64,000 nucleotides of DNA from Blasia pusilla (lineage: Eukaryota; Marchantiophyta; Marchantiopsida; Blasiales): the NCBI GenBank assembly GCA_050084515.1, contig CM114274.1:19778001-19842000 (forward strand), given 5' to 3'. The notes beneath the pieces were generated by a model. That model saw only the letters and a program-made list of their open reading frames with translations, was not told where the DNA came from and made no database searches. The translations under genes and the position numbers were made by a program. Of this stretch, positions 35,780 through 48,300 are shown piece by piece. Position 1 is the first letter of the stretch. Each line of letters begins with the position of its first letter.

Positions 35780-36700
35780 CTCTGATGGCCCTACCATAGA
35801 TGTTGTATAACCATTGTCACCGAAATGGTCACACTACGGATAGGTGTTTTGATCTTCACCAAGACCTACGGCCAAAGGTAGGTCCAGGGCATAGGGGCAA
35901 AAGAGTTGGTAAAGATCAAGGAGTAGATGACCATGGTGGTAAGGTTTCATCACCAGTTTGGGGAGATGGAGGACGTGCGCCTGATGCAGTGCTCCTCACT
36001 CGTATCAATGAATTGGAGCAAAGGATTATTGTCATGACGATGATTGAGCCACTGACAAGCACGTAGCCAAGAGGTTTTAGTGTGGCTCCAGCCTCCACGC
36101 CGTATCAAGATATATGGGAGGATTATACTGGCTTGAGGTTTATCTACATTGCGACTCAGGTAGAGGTTGTTGCGGTGGTCAGTCGGGGTGCTACGAGAGT
36201 GACTGATCCACTAAGACGTGGATGGAGATAGACCCACAGAAGGGAACGGATGGGTGACAAGCGACGGTTCTCCAATTTTTTATGTTGTTAGAGGCACTTT
36301 ATACACTATCAATGATGCCTTGACGACTAGTAGTGCCCATAGGTGAGGCATCTGCCTTGACATCATGAGGAGTTGGAGAGAAAACTCCTATGCCTGTTCA
36401 AGTGGAGCTTGTGTCAATCACATTGTTGAAGATGGCCAATAGGGTGAGCCAGACTCTTTTGTTTTCCGCCATGGACTTGGCAACAACAGGAGTTGGACCG
36501 GCGGACGTGTTCCAACTGACCGCCATGCTACGTGATCATGGAGAGGTGATTGCCTCTTTTCCAGAGGTGGTTGAGGAGGTGGCAGACCTACCCTCAAAAA
36601 AAGTGCTCGCGACATCCTCCATTGAGTCATGGCATGTTGCGACAGCAAAGTTGGTAGATATGCCAACTAGGCGAGTGATATAGTACGCCATGATCACACC
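35780..36700 (+). pseudogene. Gag C-terminus with zinc knuckle remnant (copy 5, family B)
   Basis: The plus frame 35800-36066 starts MLYNHCHRNGHTTDRCFDLH, the zinc-knuckle pattern C-x2-C-x4-H-x4-C followed by the LHxxLRPK extension common in plant Ty3-type Gag. The first Cys is Tyr here, so metal binding would be lost. A coiled tail follows (LLTRINELEQRIIVM), as at 3.25 kb. The frame 36390-36683 (VELVSITLLKMANRV and so on) leads towards the protease. Gag and protease lie in the same orientation, with stops between them. Confidence 0.65.
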
Positions 36701-37125
36701 AAGTGTAGTGTTTTTGGATAACCGAGATGGAATGTTTAACTTGGTTAGTCCCACAGGTATGGTGTACCACCCGCAACGCGTCCTACTTGATTTGGGAGCA
36801 TAACCCCTACTGTTAGGGAAGGCGGCATGTTTGGCATTGGGATTATGGAAAGGCAATATTGAGCGTTGTTCCTTTCAGATATCCTCTATTGGGGGTGTAT
36901 CATCCATGCAGTACATGACTCGATATGAGTTGATGATTAGCCTCCAGCCAGAGCATGAGTCGGATAGTGTGATGGTGCGCATTTGGGCGATTACAACATC
37001 GGCACAGTCATATGATGTCTTGGTGCATAGTACCATGGTGTACCCCCTTGATTTCATCCTTGATTTTTGGGAGGAGAAAGTTTCTTATCAGCCAAGATCA
37101 CGATCTAGTGATCTAATGTAGTTTG
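36680..37125 (+). pseudogene. Retroelement aspartic protease region (copy 5)
   Basis: This is the best-preserved protease region in the window. It reads YAMITPSVVFLDNRDGMFNL, then VYHPQRVLLDLGA followed by a TAA, then LLLGKAACLALGLWKGNIE in frame after the stop. The ORF continues to DVLVHSTMVYPLDFILDFWE near 37.07 kb. DLGA stands where retropepsins have D-S/T-G-A. The residues match copies 2 and 3 block by block. The catalytic Asp is present here, but the Ser/Thr is Leu and the stop splits the domain, so no activity is expected. Confidence 0.65.
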
Positions 37126-37736
37126 CAGGATCTAGTGATGGTCAACAAGTAAAGAATATGGTGACTACATTGGAGCATTCACACATGCTATTAGCTGACC
37201 AGGAGAGTTATGGGAGAGGAGCATTCATACATAGGACATTCCCATAGCGGATAGTCCCACAGAGAGACATGCTATGATGGGTATCTCTTCCCATGGTGCG
37301 GAGATTTCTTTACCGTTGCAAGGTATAAGCAAGCAGTGAAGACAAGCTTGTAAGGCAAGCGTGGAGCCTTTTGTGTGTCTTGGAGCAAATAGAGTTAGAT
37401 GATGATTGTGCTCTTGGGGTGGAGATTTCATATTTTTGGATATCACACGTGTGTTGGATCTCTTCGGAAGGATCGAGCTAGCAAGTATTTGCAGTATTGC
37501 GGGGATGATGGCACCGACGATGCTTAATGTGTATAGATTAGTAGATCATGTCTGGTAGATGTGATGTCTGTTATTTGGAGTTAGGGGAACCCCATTTCCA
37601 ACTACGGGTGCGGTTGTGTGCTCTTGATATATATGTGTGATTGTATTTTGTTTATGGGAGAATCAACCCGTGTGTTGGGAAGATCGATGATGTGTGGATT
37701 ATAGATGTGACCAGCGATGTGTACGCGCAAGAAAGT
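37126..37736 (+). pseudogene. Conserved unknown tail after protease (copy 5)
   Basis: Colinear with 11.37-10.68 kb on the other strand: a DQESYGRGAFIHRT block, then VLEQIELDDDCALGVE, then a CSIAG..MLNVYRLVDHVW block. It ends with GTGTTGGGAAGATCG and the motif ..GATGTGTACGCGC shortly before the LTR-like start at 37737. Reverse transcriptase, RNase H and integrase are absent, as in copy 2. Stops and shifts are frequent. Confidence 0.5.
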
Positions 37737-38265
37737 TGTTACATCTTAGTTTATCAATAGTTAGAGTTCTATCGCATCAATGGCATAGCAAATCAATGGA
37801 CTGTTAGGTGTAGCTTTTTCGTGAGGTGTCAGATGAAGTTGACATTACGTCCGTTGTGGCAAGAATGTTGGTTTTGACGATTTCCCTACTTTGGTGTTTG
37901 ACAACCAGGTAACCTATTGAGTAGGTCAAGAATTCCCTAATAACCTCTTTACGCACGTTATTATGGAGATGGCTATTTCAAAAATTATTGAAGAATATTG
38001 GAATCAGGATGCTAGTGTACGTCCGGATTCCTTCATAGCATAGGGTGGATGTGGCTTGATATGCCGATGTAGATTTAGGAGTGGAATTTTAGTTTGGGAG
38101 AGCCATTTTTACATTGGTTTTGTTGTGTGGTCTCGATATAAATATGTGAGTGTATTTCATTTATGGATGGATTAACTCGTATGTTGGGAAGATCGTTATT
38201 GTGTGGAGTTTAGATGTGACCAAGGATGTGGATTGTGTAACAATGTGTATGCGCACGACTAAGGG
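37737..38265 (+). mobile_element. LTR-like segment of family B (copy 5) with duplicated element end
   Basis: It starts TGTTACATCTTAGTT and matches 23102 onward for about 400 bases. From about 38130 to 38262 it repeats the element-end sequence already seen at 37616-37735 (GATATAAATATGTGAGTGTATTT.., GTTGGGAAGATCG.., TGTGTATGCGCACGA). TGTAACA at 38236-38242 is the inverted match of the TGTTACA start, so 37737-38242 may be one LTR. The duplication of flanking sequence makes this uncertain. Confidence 0.5.
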
Positions 38266-38780
38266 ATCTCCATAGCTTTGCAGCTTGCCCAAGCCAATGG
38301 GCTTTTGCAACAGGCTCAGAGTGTGGGAGATATCCATGCTAGAGGCCCACTTAATGGTAGTCATGTCTCTCTAGATGTTTCTAATATTGTCTATGTTGTT
38401 GGTGAGATTATCCAATAGATGTAGGTGGATTTTCTATCACCCGCTTTTTATTGACGCCCGTTTTTTCCTCCAAGAATACAAAAAATTAAAGGGTTGGGTT
38501 TTGATAGCGAGTGAGAAAAGTTGATGTTGTAGGGAGATGTTGGTGGACAAGATAGCTTGAGCTTGCCGACTAATTGGACGACGTGGTTGGAGGAGAAATC
38601 CCATAAGGTAGCGGAACGTGGCGGGAGAGGGTTGGGAGGAAAAGATATGCAAACGGCCCCCTCGAGTCCTTGCTAGCACTTCACATACTAGCCAACAGAC
38701 TATCGTAGTATGTCTGGTGCTGAAGACGACGAGAACTGCCAAACTTCAATTTGATACCCTTGAAATTGGCTGTTGGCGTG
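38266..38780. other. No gene recognised
   Basis: Short ORFs on the minus strand (38437-38742) show no domain. It lies between family B and a reversed family A LTR. Confidence 0.4.
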
Positions 38781-38789
38781 AATTTTAGG

Positions 38790-40010
38790 ATCCCCCCTCC
38801 GTTCCCTTTTTTTCATTAATTTTGTCCTTCACCAAAACATCCCCTAACAAGCGAGTCAACTTACTATTTTTCTCTAACTCAAATATCCTCCTCCTAAATC
38901 TGCCATTCCTTGGAAGTTTTGCTCCACTAACCCTGAATTCTAGGGTGAACACCCCCAAATATTTTTTTATCTCAGTAGACATCCTAAAAAAATTCACTTT
39001 GCATACCCTCTAAATAAGATTTTACCAACAAATTGCAAAATTTCTCCTTCACGAGATGGCTATGGCGGACCCGCAAAAATTATCATCATTTTGTGCTTGA
39101 ATTTCAAAACAACAAACCATTTTTTAAGAGCATGTCAGACTCATTGCTCCAAAACCATGACTTCCAACAATTAGATCCTTCATCATCCCTTTCATCTACA
39201 ACAGGCACCAACTATCGCCTATGGCCTCAACTCCTAAGAAAAAATTGGCAACGCTTCCACGCTGATTTCTTCCACTATAAAATTTGAACTTGTCACAAAA
39301 AAAAATCATAATCTCCGCATTGCTCCCAAGAGCCCAACATGGCGGAAAAGGTCCTCACATGCAAATCCTCGTCAAAATTTGGTTATACTTCTATGTGCCT
39401 CTCTCTTATACCAAAAGTTGACTAAAAAGCAACATAAAGCAATAGTGCACTCTTGCTTTGGTGAACACTATCATGAGTCATTAGCTGGAAAATATGTTTC
39501 CCAACCTACAAACACAATGAAATTAATAATCTCCCGCTCCACAACTTCCCGATTGTAGAACTTTTGTCATTGTCTCTCGATAAATCATACGATATCTAAT
39601 CTCACACACACTCTCCATCCCTCTCTTATGTCAAACCAAACTCACTCTCCTAGTGAGAGGCTTGGATTACTCACAAGGCAAGGAGAACCATAGTTCCACC
39701 ACCTCATGGAGGAAATCCAACAAAAAGAGAATTAGCTCCCAAAGCTCAAGCTCCTTGGATATACCCGTTCCTTCTCTTCTAGATAACTTGTGCATTTATG
39801 TCATCTCCTTGATTCTTGATTTGAATTTGGGAAGGATCATTTCCAAAAATGGAAAACCAAATTTAGTCATGATTAGAATCTCCCCAAAATAGAAATTTCC
39901 TCGATTTGGCTCTAAACGAGTCCGAAACAAGGGGAAACTTGCTCTCTTAAACTACTCTAGTCCTCAACAAGTCATCCTTAATCTCTAGAGGTTGTTCTCC
40001 AACCTCCTTG
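38790..40010 (-). mobile_element. Reversed family A LTR copy, about 1.2 kb
   Basis: On the minus strand it aligns first with 6195-6580 (AAGGATGAC..TTGAGG, GAGAGCAA.TT.CCCCTT.TTTCGG) and then with bases 50-1000 (CTTGTGAGTAATCCAAGCCTCTCA, TGGAAGAAATCAG.G.GGAAGC.TTG, AGT.AGTTGAC). It is thus the most complete single LTR of the family in the window. It lacks the long GA array, and no internal region is attached, so it may be a solo LTR. Confidence 0.6.
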
Positions 40011-40699
40011 AAGGAAGCCTATGAATACTCGTTAACCCGTTATAAAAGACGTGATACATTTGAAAAGAGAACAAATGGCATCCATATAGCACATGCTTTT
40101 GGGCTTATTAACAACATTATATTTCACAAGTAAATAGGATGGCAAGGATATACAAATCAAATGAAATACACACTGAAAAAGAAAAAGAAAATCAATTGGG
40201 TAGTTTAAGCTATGTAGATAAATTGCAATAATAGAAAAGCAAGAACGAACTAACTTCCCACTCTCATTTCTTTTGGAAAATTCCTCCTTCATCTAAATTA
40301 ATTGCTCTTCAATGACTACAACAGTTAGAAACAACTTCAAATTCCCTACGGTGGCATTTTTTTCAACACTTTGAATTAGCACATAAACTTTCTACGAGCT
40401 ATTCAATGACCTCTAATTGTGCTCGACTCTTGAGACATTTAGTACCTGACCCGCAAAATATTGCAAAGGTGCCTACCTTGTAATCATATACTATAATGAA
40501 GACACTTCTTAAAAGAAATAATGCAAGTAGCCATTTAAACTATAATGGGGCCGCCACCTTCAAGTAATAGGGCTAGACTTATTATTTAAATAATATGATG
40601 AATATTTCTTCTATGTTTTGTGTTAAATATATAAAATAATTTGATAAAGTGTTATTGATTATTTATAGAGAAAAATATATTTGCAAATTGATTATCTTC

Positions 40700-40703
<4 letters not shown>
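40011..40703. other. AT-rich stretch without gene
   Basis: No convincing ORF. TGGGGCCGCCAC near 40.55 kb is the reverse complement of GTGGCGGCCCCA near 54.72 kb. Confidence 0.4.

Positions 40704-40767
<64 letters not shown>
40704..40767. repeat. (GA)32 microsatellite
   Basis: A pure GA array of 64 bp in AT-rich DNA. Confidence 0.98.
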
Positions 40768-40770
<3 letters not shown>

Positions 40771-41689
40771 ATTATATAGGCATATATAATATATTATTTA
40801 TTATTTATGCATGGATTTTTCCCATCCATAGATTATTAATACTCCGAGTGAGAAAAGGAATATTTCACATATAAACATTTTCTTTCACCTATGAGAATTA
40901 TATTTTATTCTTGAAAATTTTGTGGATATGAATAAATTGTTGACATGTGAGCCTTAGTGGTCGCTCTCGCTCATCTTTAGAAGCATGTGTACCAACATGA
41001 TGGGATGAGTACAATCAACATGGATTGTTGAGAATCCTTGAGATGTGGATCTCATTGTTTATGCTTCTATTTAGAACTATTCATGATATATTCTTCTAAA
41101 TAGGTATGAGGGTTTCAAGCGCTCACTGAGATATTATAGAATTCACTTTTTGTGTGATAGTGTCAAGTATATCATTTCTTAACATAATATTATTCAAAAT
41201 TTGATTCCCCAATTGCACAATTCCCCATGATGACCTTTGAAGAATCATCACTTCTTTCTGCTATGTTGAAAATTTCTTGTAAGAGTGTCACATGAGTTTT
41301 GAATCCTTTGATTCTTTATATATGATACTTAATAGCTAAGAGATGTCACTTGAGAATCACAATCGTATTTGTAAAATGAAACGTGACTCATAAAGAGTCT
41401 TAACTCTTTAAAGAGAATCACAAGGGTTTATGTTTGAAATGTTAAATTTTGGTGTATACATAGTACATATAAAAGTTTTTTGGGAACTATCACTCTTTCT
41501 TTGTGGTATTTACTAATACTCACAATATTGATAACTTTGTTTAGATTCCTATCCATGCAGAATGTCCATGCAGGGATCATGCAATATGCTCAAACTCTTT
41601 TTCCATTCCTAGCATCCGTTATAAGTTGTGATTCTTTTGAACATATCAAACATGTGTAATATTCACTTGAGGTCATGAATATGTTTAGC

Positions 41690-42300
41690 ACTATTTGTAA
41701 TAGTGTTACAATGATTTTGATTCTATTAATGCATGAAGCTTGCCCTTATTCCACCATCATTATTACAATTGTATCATTTTTTTATATATTTGGATCTTTC
41801 CACAAAAGTATCATGCAAGAAGTGACATTAAGATTCTTTTTGATGCATAATCTAAGATCATTCTACTATCATCACTTTTTATTATGATATTCCATGAGAG
41901 TGTCATATGATAACGTCATGAAGTGAAGATTATGATGTTTTTATTCTCTTAGATGCATATTCTAAAACCATTGTAGTACCATCATTCCATGATTTTTTAA
42001 TATTTTGTAGTACTCTCACATACGTCATACTACAAGTAATAGCAAGATTTTGATCCTTCTAGATACATAATACCTACTCTTATATCAATATAGCATCATC
42101 ACCCTTACTTCTAATATTTAGCATTGTTAATAAGATTCAAAATCACATGGGAGTTGATATCTAAGTGCAACATGCATACTCTACGATTATCATATCATCA
42201 TCACTCCTTTTTCTGAAGTTTGCTATTGTTCATAAAAGTATCATAAGAGAAGTGATATGAAGGTTTTGGATATTGGGCACACATTCGCTTTTGGAGTTGA
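41690..42300. repeat. Degenerate tandem repeat, about 100-116 bp period
   Basis: A phrase like AAGTGA.AT.AAGATT.TGATTCTTCTAGATGCATAAT..A.CCATTCTA.TATCATCAC recurs with anchors near 41702, 41818, 41917, 42031, 42145 and 42249. Units are strongly diverged. Similar words (GAGTGTCAC..TTTGATTC) continue back to about 41.27 kb. Confidence 0.55.
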
Positions 42301-42831
42301 TTTGAATATTAGAATATCTAATGTTATTGGTTCATGGATAGTCATAATAATACATTTTTTTTATGCCCTTGAATACTCAACGATGGACCATATATCAATA
42401 TGGAATCCTCATGATTCTTCTTTATTTCTCACCAATAAAAATTCCGTGCAGATATAATAGTATTTCAAATGAGACTTTCCATGATAAAAAAGCATTCTAT
42501 GGTGAGAGCTTGCCCTTTATACAAAAATTAATAAAGAAAATTAATTAAGTGGACATACAATGTGATGACGTAACGGATAAATATTTCAAGAAGTGATTAT
42601 ATTGGTGGTGAGAACAAGTCCCACTTCTACATTGGGTTCTATGATGGAGGCAATCAACTTTCCGGGGAAAAAGAAAGCGCAAGTAAGGATACCAAACATG
42701 TGATTATAATGATTCTCATGAGAGTTAGTTATTTAAGCTACCTTATATTGGTCATAAAATCATTATTGATGAAATTGAAATCAATTTTTTATATTGAGAT
42801 TTATAATTTTATACCAGATTAATAATTTTAT

Positions 42832-42868
<37 letters not shown>

Positions 42869-43805
42869 CTTATATATATCATAATCTTAATTTTACCTTA
42901 CTTGAATTCTTAATGACATAACTAGCTTATAAATTTTTTTCTATTATGATTCTGGATATATTATTTTTGAATAAAATTCATGTAATATTATCATATATGT
43001 ATTAATAATCCAATAATTTAGAAAAGAAATTAAATATCATCATAAATATTGAAGAGTGCATGAGAAAGAATTCAACCATCCCTCCAAAGAGATCCAACAT
43101 TATCACAAGCTTAACATTGCTATATGATTTTTTTGGTATCCAAAGGTGTCGATAACACCACTCTAGGAGCACGTGACTCCTCTTAGTTTGGACCCAAGAA
43201 TTGACTCTATCATTAGCTAATGAGCTCATACACATTTCTGTATAACTTGATATTTATATCCCATGAAAGTAAAGAGGCATTATTGCGGTGGGAAGAGACA
43301 TCCAACATGACTTGTCTCTTTACAAGCCTATCCTCTACAAGGAAACCCCCAATATGGGCATTACCCTCTAGCAACTCCCCTCATTACTAGTAAATGCTAC
43401 CAATCTAGTCACAATATCTTCACATAGACCACCACTATCAAATAGGTAGTTAACTCATTCGAGCGTTGCCTAATTTCCACATTGGCCGATAGCTAACTAA
43501 CTCCTCCAAAATTTCAAAAATACGCACAAGGGGATAAAACATTGTATGTCCTACCAACACAATGTATGACTCTGATGATATAGAGATTGAACAATTGCAC
43601 CATATGTCAAATGATCTGGATGGACTCTAACATGTAAGTCATGTGAAGTTTGTTGTATTCACGAACATTGCTGAAAACATAAATTTCTTTCACCATTCAA
43701 GAAACTTAACAAGCTAGGAACCAGATTGAACCATCATAAAAACCAAACATATACAATCATATACCAAATGGTTTCCAATAAATATGAAGTATATCATCGC
43801 TCTTA
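42301..43805. other. AT-rich stretch with a (TA)n run, no gene
   Basis: A TA run of about 30 bp lies at 42835-42864. No ORF is convincing. Confidence 0.5.
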
Positions 43806-44040
43806 AATGACAAGGCTCTCTCTTTCTCAAACCTAGTGAGAGGCTTGGATTCATTCCTAAGGCAAGACCCCATGGTTCTGTCACCTCATGGAAGGAGGTC
43901 AACCAAAGAGAGAATAATTGCCTAACTCTTTCTCCTCAAGATATATGCTTTCCCTCTACTTGATGGGATCTGCATACATTTCATCTCCATAGCCCTACCA
44001 CTCTATAGTGGGTAAAGAGGTATCTTCAACAATATAAAGT
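43806..44040 (-). mobile_element. Reversed partial family A LTR
   Basis: On the minus strand it reads CCATGAGGTGACAGAACCATGGGGTCTTGCCTTAGG and then AATCCAAGCCTCTCACTAGGT, matching 92-160, 6510-6565 and (reversed) 39.65-39.71 kb. A short GAGAGAG stretch follows at the place where copy 1 carries the long GA array. Confidence 0.6.
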
Positions 44041-47000
44041 TAACAAAGTTTTTGAGGAAACAAACTTTTTTGAACAATTCTCGCCTTGCACTAGAGTATT
44101 TTTGGTACCCAAGTTGTCCGCATGGGCGTAGGGATGCATTGTGGGTGCGAGATGCAGGTCACGGGTCGCGTGTGGGCCGAGCACGAGTGGATGCATGAGG
44201 GATGTGGGCAAGACATGTATCGCGCCCCTACTCTCCTTGAACGTCAATCTTCAGTGTTGCGGAAGCGTACGTTCAGTAGGTCACAAACTCATCGCTGATC
44301 TGCACCCAAACACGCACTCTCGTTAGTCGGGTCTGGGCCAACCAGCGTTCCAACCCACCGAGTCCTCAACTCGGCGTCTCATCAAGCTCAACCTTCCTTA
44401 GTTCCTAGTTTCCAAAATATGGCAAGTCCTTCAAGACTTGGAACAGACTTCCTGGTTAGTCCAGGGATCTGAAACGGCACTTGCGCGCCTAGCGATCCCA
44501 AATGTTCAACGGTCCTCGGGTGAGTTCCGAACCGAGACCCAAGTAATTGAGTCGCGGGGTGGAATCCAAGAGGGATGTCTAAAATCACCTCACTGGACTT
44601 GGTGCAGGTTTTCCAACCCAACCCTCAAACTCGCGTTCCGTTCCATGCCCTTGAGCCGCCCCGCGGCGTCCAAAGTGGGGTTTGGGTTCCAAGCACTCTC
44701 GGAGACCTTCCCCCTTCTAATACTTTTGGGGTTCTTCAATAACCCCTCCTCTTTGGGAAAAGAGGGTCGGGCCCTTCATTGTGGCCCTCAACCCGACTCC
44801 ACTTACAGTCTTTTTCGGGTTGTATCTCAGCCGCTGCTTATGTGTTTGTAGCGATCTTTGGTGCGTTTGGACCGGCTCACCATAAAATTTCTAATGCATC
44901 CTTATTTGTTCCAAACGCATCTTGGAGCTAAAAGTTATAGCCATAAATACAGTCAAAAACTCTCAAACGCTAGTGGCGTTCCAAATCCGGATCTTTCCTT
45001 TGGCAACCCACTTCCTAGACTCGACTTCTTTCAAGTCTCATTCCGCGTTTGGTTCAGGTTTCTGAGTCGCGACCATAACATCTGAAACGCGACTCCTCGC
45101 TCGCGTCTCGTCTCTTGTCTCCTCTTTGAGACAACTCCAACGCGCAAACCATCTTAGCGTGAGCCCGCTAATGTGCCGATGTTCCGCTTGGCACTTGTTT
45201 GGTCATGAGGGTCGCGACAACATGGGCTTGCAGGCTAGCCGGTATAGTGTGTGCCTTGCTTGCACTACCCACACAAGCATGATGTTGGTTAAAATAAATA
45301 AATAAATATGGTATTTTTGCAATCCATCCGTATGGGCCATACAGGTGGGGGTTACAAGATGATGAAGGTTGGGTATCGGGTGGGGTGCAAGAATCAAGTT
45401 TACTCGGAAAAAAACGAGTCAGTCCATGGGACGGACATGTTGCCCATATTTGAGCTCGTTGAGCCTATTGAGCCCGTCGCGTATATCCACACTAGTCTGG
45501 ACTACACTCGCTTGGTGGCCCGCGCGTCCTAGGGACGAACATGTCTAGCCTTGATCTTGTTGAGCCCGTCGAGTGATCGATCCTGCATCCATTTTTTGGC
45601 CCGTGCGCACCTTGAATCAGCCCACAGCTTGGCCCGTAGAGCGGACTAGGCTCCCATTGGGCGAGTTTAAGCCTATGTAGGGCCCGTCGTGTGCGGGCCT
45701 ACCGTGGGATGGTACGGGCCAAAAAATGGGCGTGGGGTTGGTCAGCCCGGGTCTACACAACGGGCTTGGGTGCGGGCCGAGGTTTCCAGGCTTGCAGAGA
45801 TATCTCTCTCTTTAGGAGAGACATAAGTCCACAAACACAGACTTTTCTCTTATGCAACCCTAGCAGGAATGGGTTGGCAGGGGTCCGATGTGGGGATAGA
45901 TATAAGTTTGCAAAAAAAAAGATATGTATACAACCCTAAAGTTAACTTAGCTAAAAATTTAGAACTTCCTGAAAATGAATAGCTTCTCCGAATAATCCCA
46001 AATAAACCCTAAATAAGGGAGAAACTACAAACTCACGTTTCCCACCTCCTCAAAAAATCATCCTAACCTTATCTAGATTGACCTCTCTAGGTACGTAGAG
46101 CAGATACTCCATATTTTTATTTTAATGACATGACAATTATCATTTATATCCACATCGCTATCACCATTCAACAACCTCAACATATCGAAAACAAGACTCA
46201 ATCATGAAAACCAATCATACACACAATCATATACCAAAAAGGTCTCCAGCCTCCCCCTTACTTGGTGGTTAGGTCCCTCTAACTTCAAATAACCATGTAT
46301 TCCTACTTGCAATGAGATATATCAATGTGATGTTGAGAGCAAAATGGATAAATTCCCATATGGCCCCATCATTGGTCATCTTCATGTTGACCAAATTCCA
46401 TGCCAATGTAGATAGTCCACATCCAAGACTATCTATCTTATGCATATATGCGACACATCCATTAGCCCCAAGGAATACTACTTAGGGATGCAGTCAAATA
46501 TAGCATATGTAATCCTCTCAAACATTCATCATATATTAGCATGGTTTTCATACCTCAAGCTGATCCACACAACTTTGTACTGTTGGCCTATAGATTCTAG
46601 TACCAAACGAGGAATATAGGATCCATTTTCCAAAAAAGTTTTGGAGCTAGCATGGTATATTATTGCGCACATGATCCTTCGAAACCATGTCATCATATCC
46701 CTCTAAGACGCCTGATGAAAATCGAGATGAAAATACCTCACGTACCTTTAGAATGGTGTGCCTTGTCATAGAATCCAATGTCATCAAAGCTATTTGCTAT
46801 AAGTAGACAAAATCTTCCTAATGGAGTCTATGAATCTTTGGTCAATATCCTCCTTCTCAAATATTCATATACCTCGATATATCCCGATGCTATGCAATAG
46901 TCTAACTTTCAAACGCCATGAGCATAACTCATGAAAATGTCTCTTCCCATTGAGAACAAACCCTTACCCCCACATGTAGATTTTTGAGGTTTAAAACCTC

Positions 47001-48300
47001 TCACAAAGAATGGACACATGTAAATCTAGCTCTCGTCCATAAACCAGAAAGTATGGTGAGAAAAATGCCATGTATGCTTGTCGCCTACACTTGTAGCTTG
47101 TTACGGACTACAAGAAGCATAGGTCTCAATCTTGTAGGTGATCTTGCTGCAAGAAATAATTGGGTAAATTCATTTTCACCATCTGGAAAACTTTCTTGGG
47201 GAGACCATTTATCTTAAGATGATCTTGTAACATTGTGCAATAGTCAACCCTTTGAAAGATTGAAACTCCCCACAAAACTTGATCCCTTGTTTCGCATCAT
47301 AGAGTCGGTCTTTTACCTCCCCTAGCTTTACCTTGAAACTCTTCCAATCTTGAGAATGGCAAGCAGAAGACTCAGTTGGATCCCTAAAGACTCAACTGAT
47401 TGCGCGTTTTGTAGTTAGCCGAGAAGCCGCCAAAGCACAAATCGGGTCGAGTCTTCCCAAGTGCCTAGGGTTTCCCTAGGAAGCCTCTTCCCTAAGCCTT
47501 GAACAATCTCCCCAAGTCCCTTGCCTAAGCCAAAGCCCTTATGTTAATTCCTCAAGGTGTATCCTTAGCTCAAACATGAAATACGCATCACGGTTAGCTC
47601 TTGGTTCAAGGGCTTGAGCGGGTAGAAAGGGAGAGAGAGGCCCCCTATAGGTACTTCTAGGATTCTTTGGGGGAACCCCACTTTCCCCATTGTTCCCCTC
47701 AGGCCCTTGATTTTGTCCCTCAACCCAAACGTGGTTCGTGAGCTGCAGACCAACGTTTGACTAGTTATCCATCAAAATGGCTTGGTGAAGGCTTCTTGTA
47801 GCTTAGGAAACTCTCAGTTCCTCAAACGTATCTAAAATCTCAAACCCGCATTTCATGTGACTCATGACTAGCGCCTGTCTTGACTCCTCGTTTGGCATCT
47901 CATGGTTATCTTGCCGCCCTTTGCGTTTCGCGGGTCTCAAGGCGTCTCGTCACTCTTGACTACTCACATGATCCTTGCTTCTTGCCCTTGACTTGGCGCT
48001 TGGTGCTTGGCCCCAAGGTCTCAAACTTTGCTTGCGTTGGCTTTGTCCCCGTAAGTAACTAACTCTTTTCTCACCTAAGGGTGGTCACTAGACATGTGCG
48101 CGTCTCGCCTAGCGTTAATCCTGCAGCTGGTTCCACAACCCTTCCTAGTATGGAAACTAGCTAGTCTAGGTTACAACTTTTGTGGGTCACGCCAAGATCT
48201 TTCCTCTTGGGACCTGCGATCATGATTCGCTTCCCGAGTCCCCCGCTAGTGTGGACGCCATACACTTAGCTATTCCCAACAGTCGGTTGATACCCTCCAT
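44041..48300. other. Mixed GC-richer retroelement-like and AT-rich stretches, no gene recognised
   Basis: 44.1-45.9 and 47.3-48.3 kb are GC-richer. Both contain clusters of GCGTCTCG / CTCGTCTC and CTCAAAC words (near 45.10 and 47.94 kb), so they may be diverged copies of one untranslated repeat. GGACGGACAT lies near 45.43 kb and a related GACATAAGTCCACAAACACAGACTT near 45.82 kb. ORFs such as 44438-44851 show no domain. 46-47.3 kb holds nothing I can name. Confidence 0.4.

Noticed and set aside
38785-38997. 70-codon minus-strand ORF as a small protein gene
   Set aside because: It lies within the reversed family A LTR copy and matches untranslated LTR sequence near 850-1000.
44438-44851. 137-codon ORF as a gene
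   Set aside because: No motif, and it lies in GC-richer repeat-like DNA with competing minus-strand frames.
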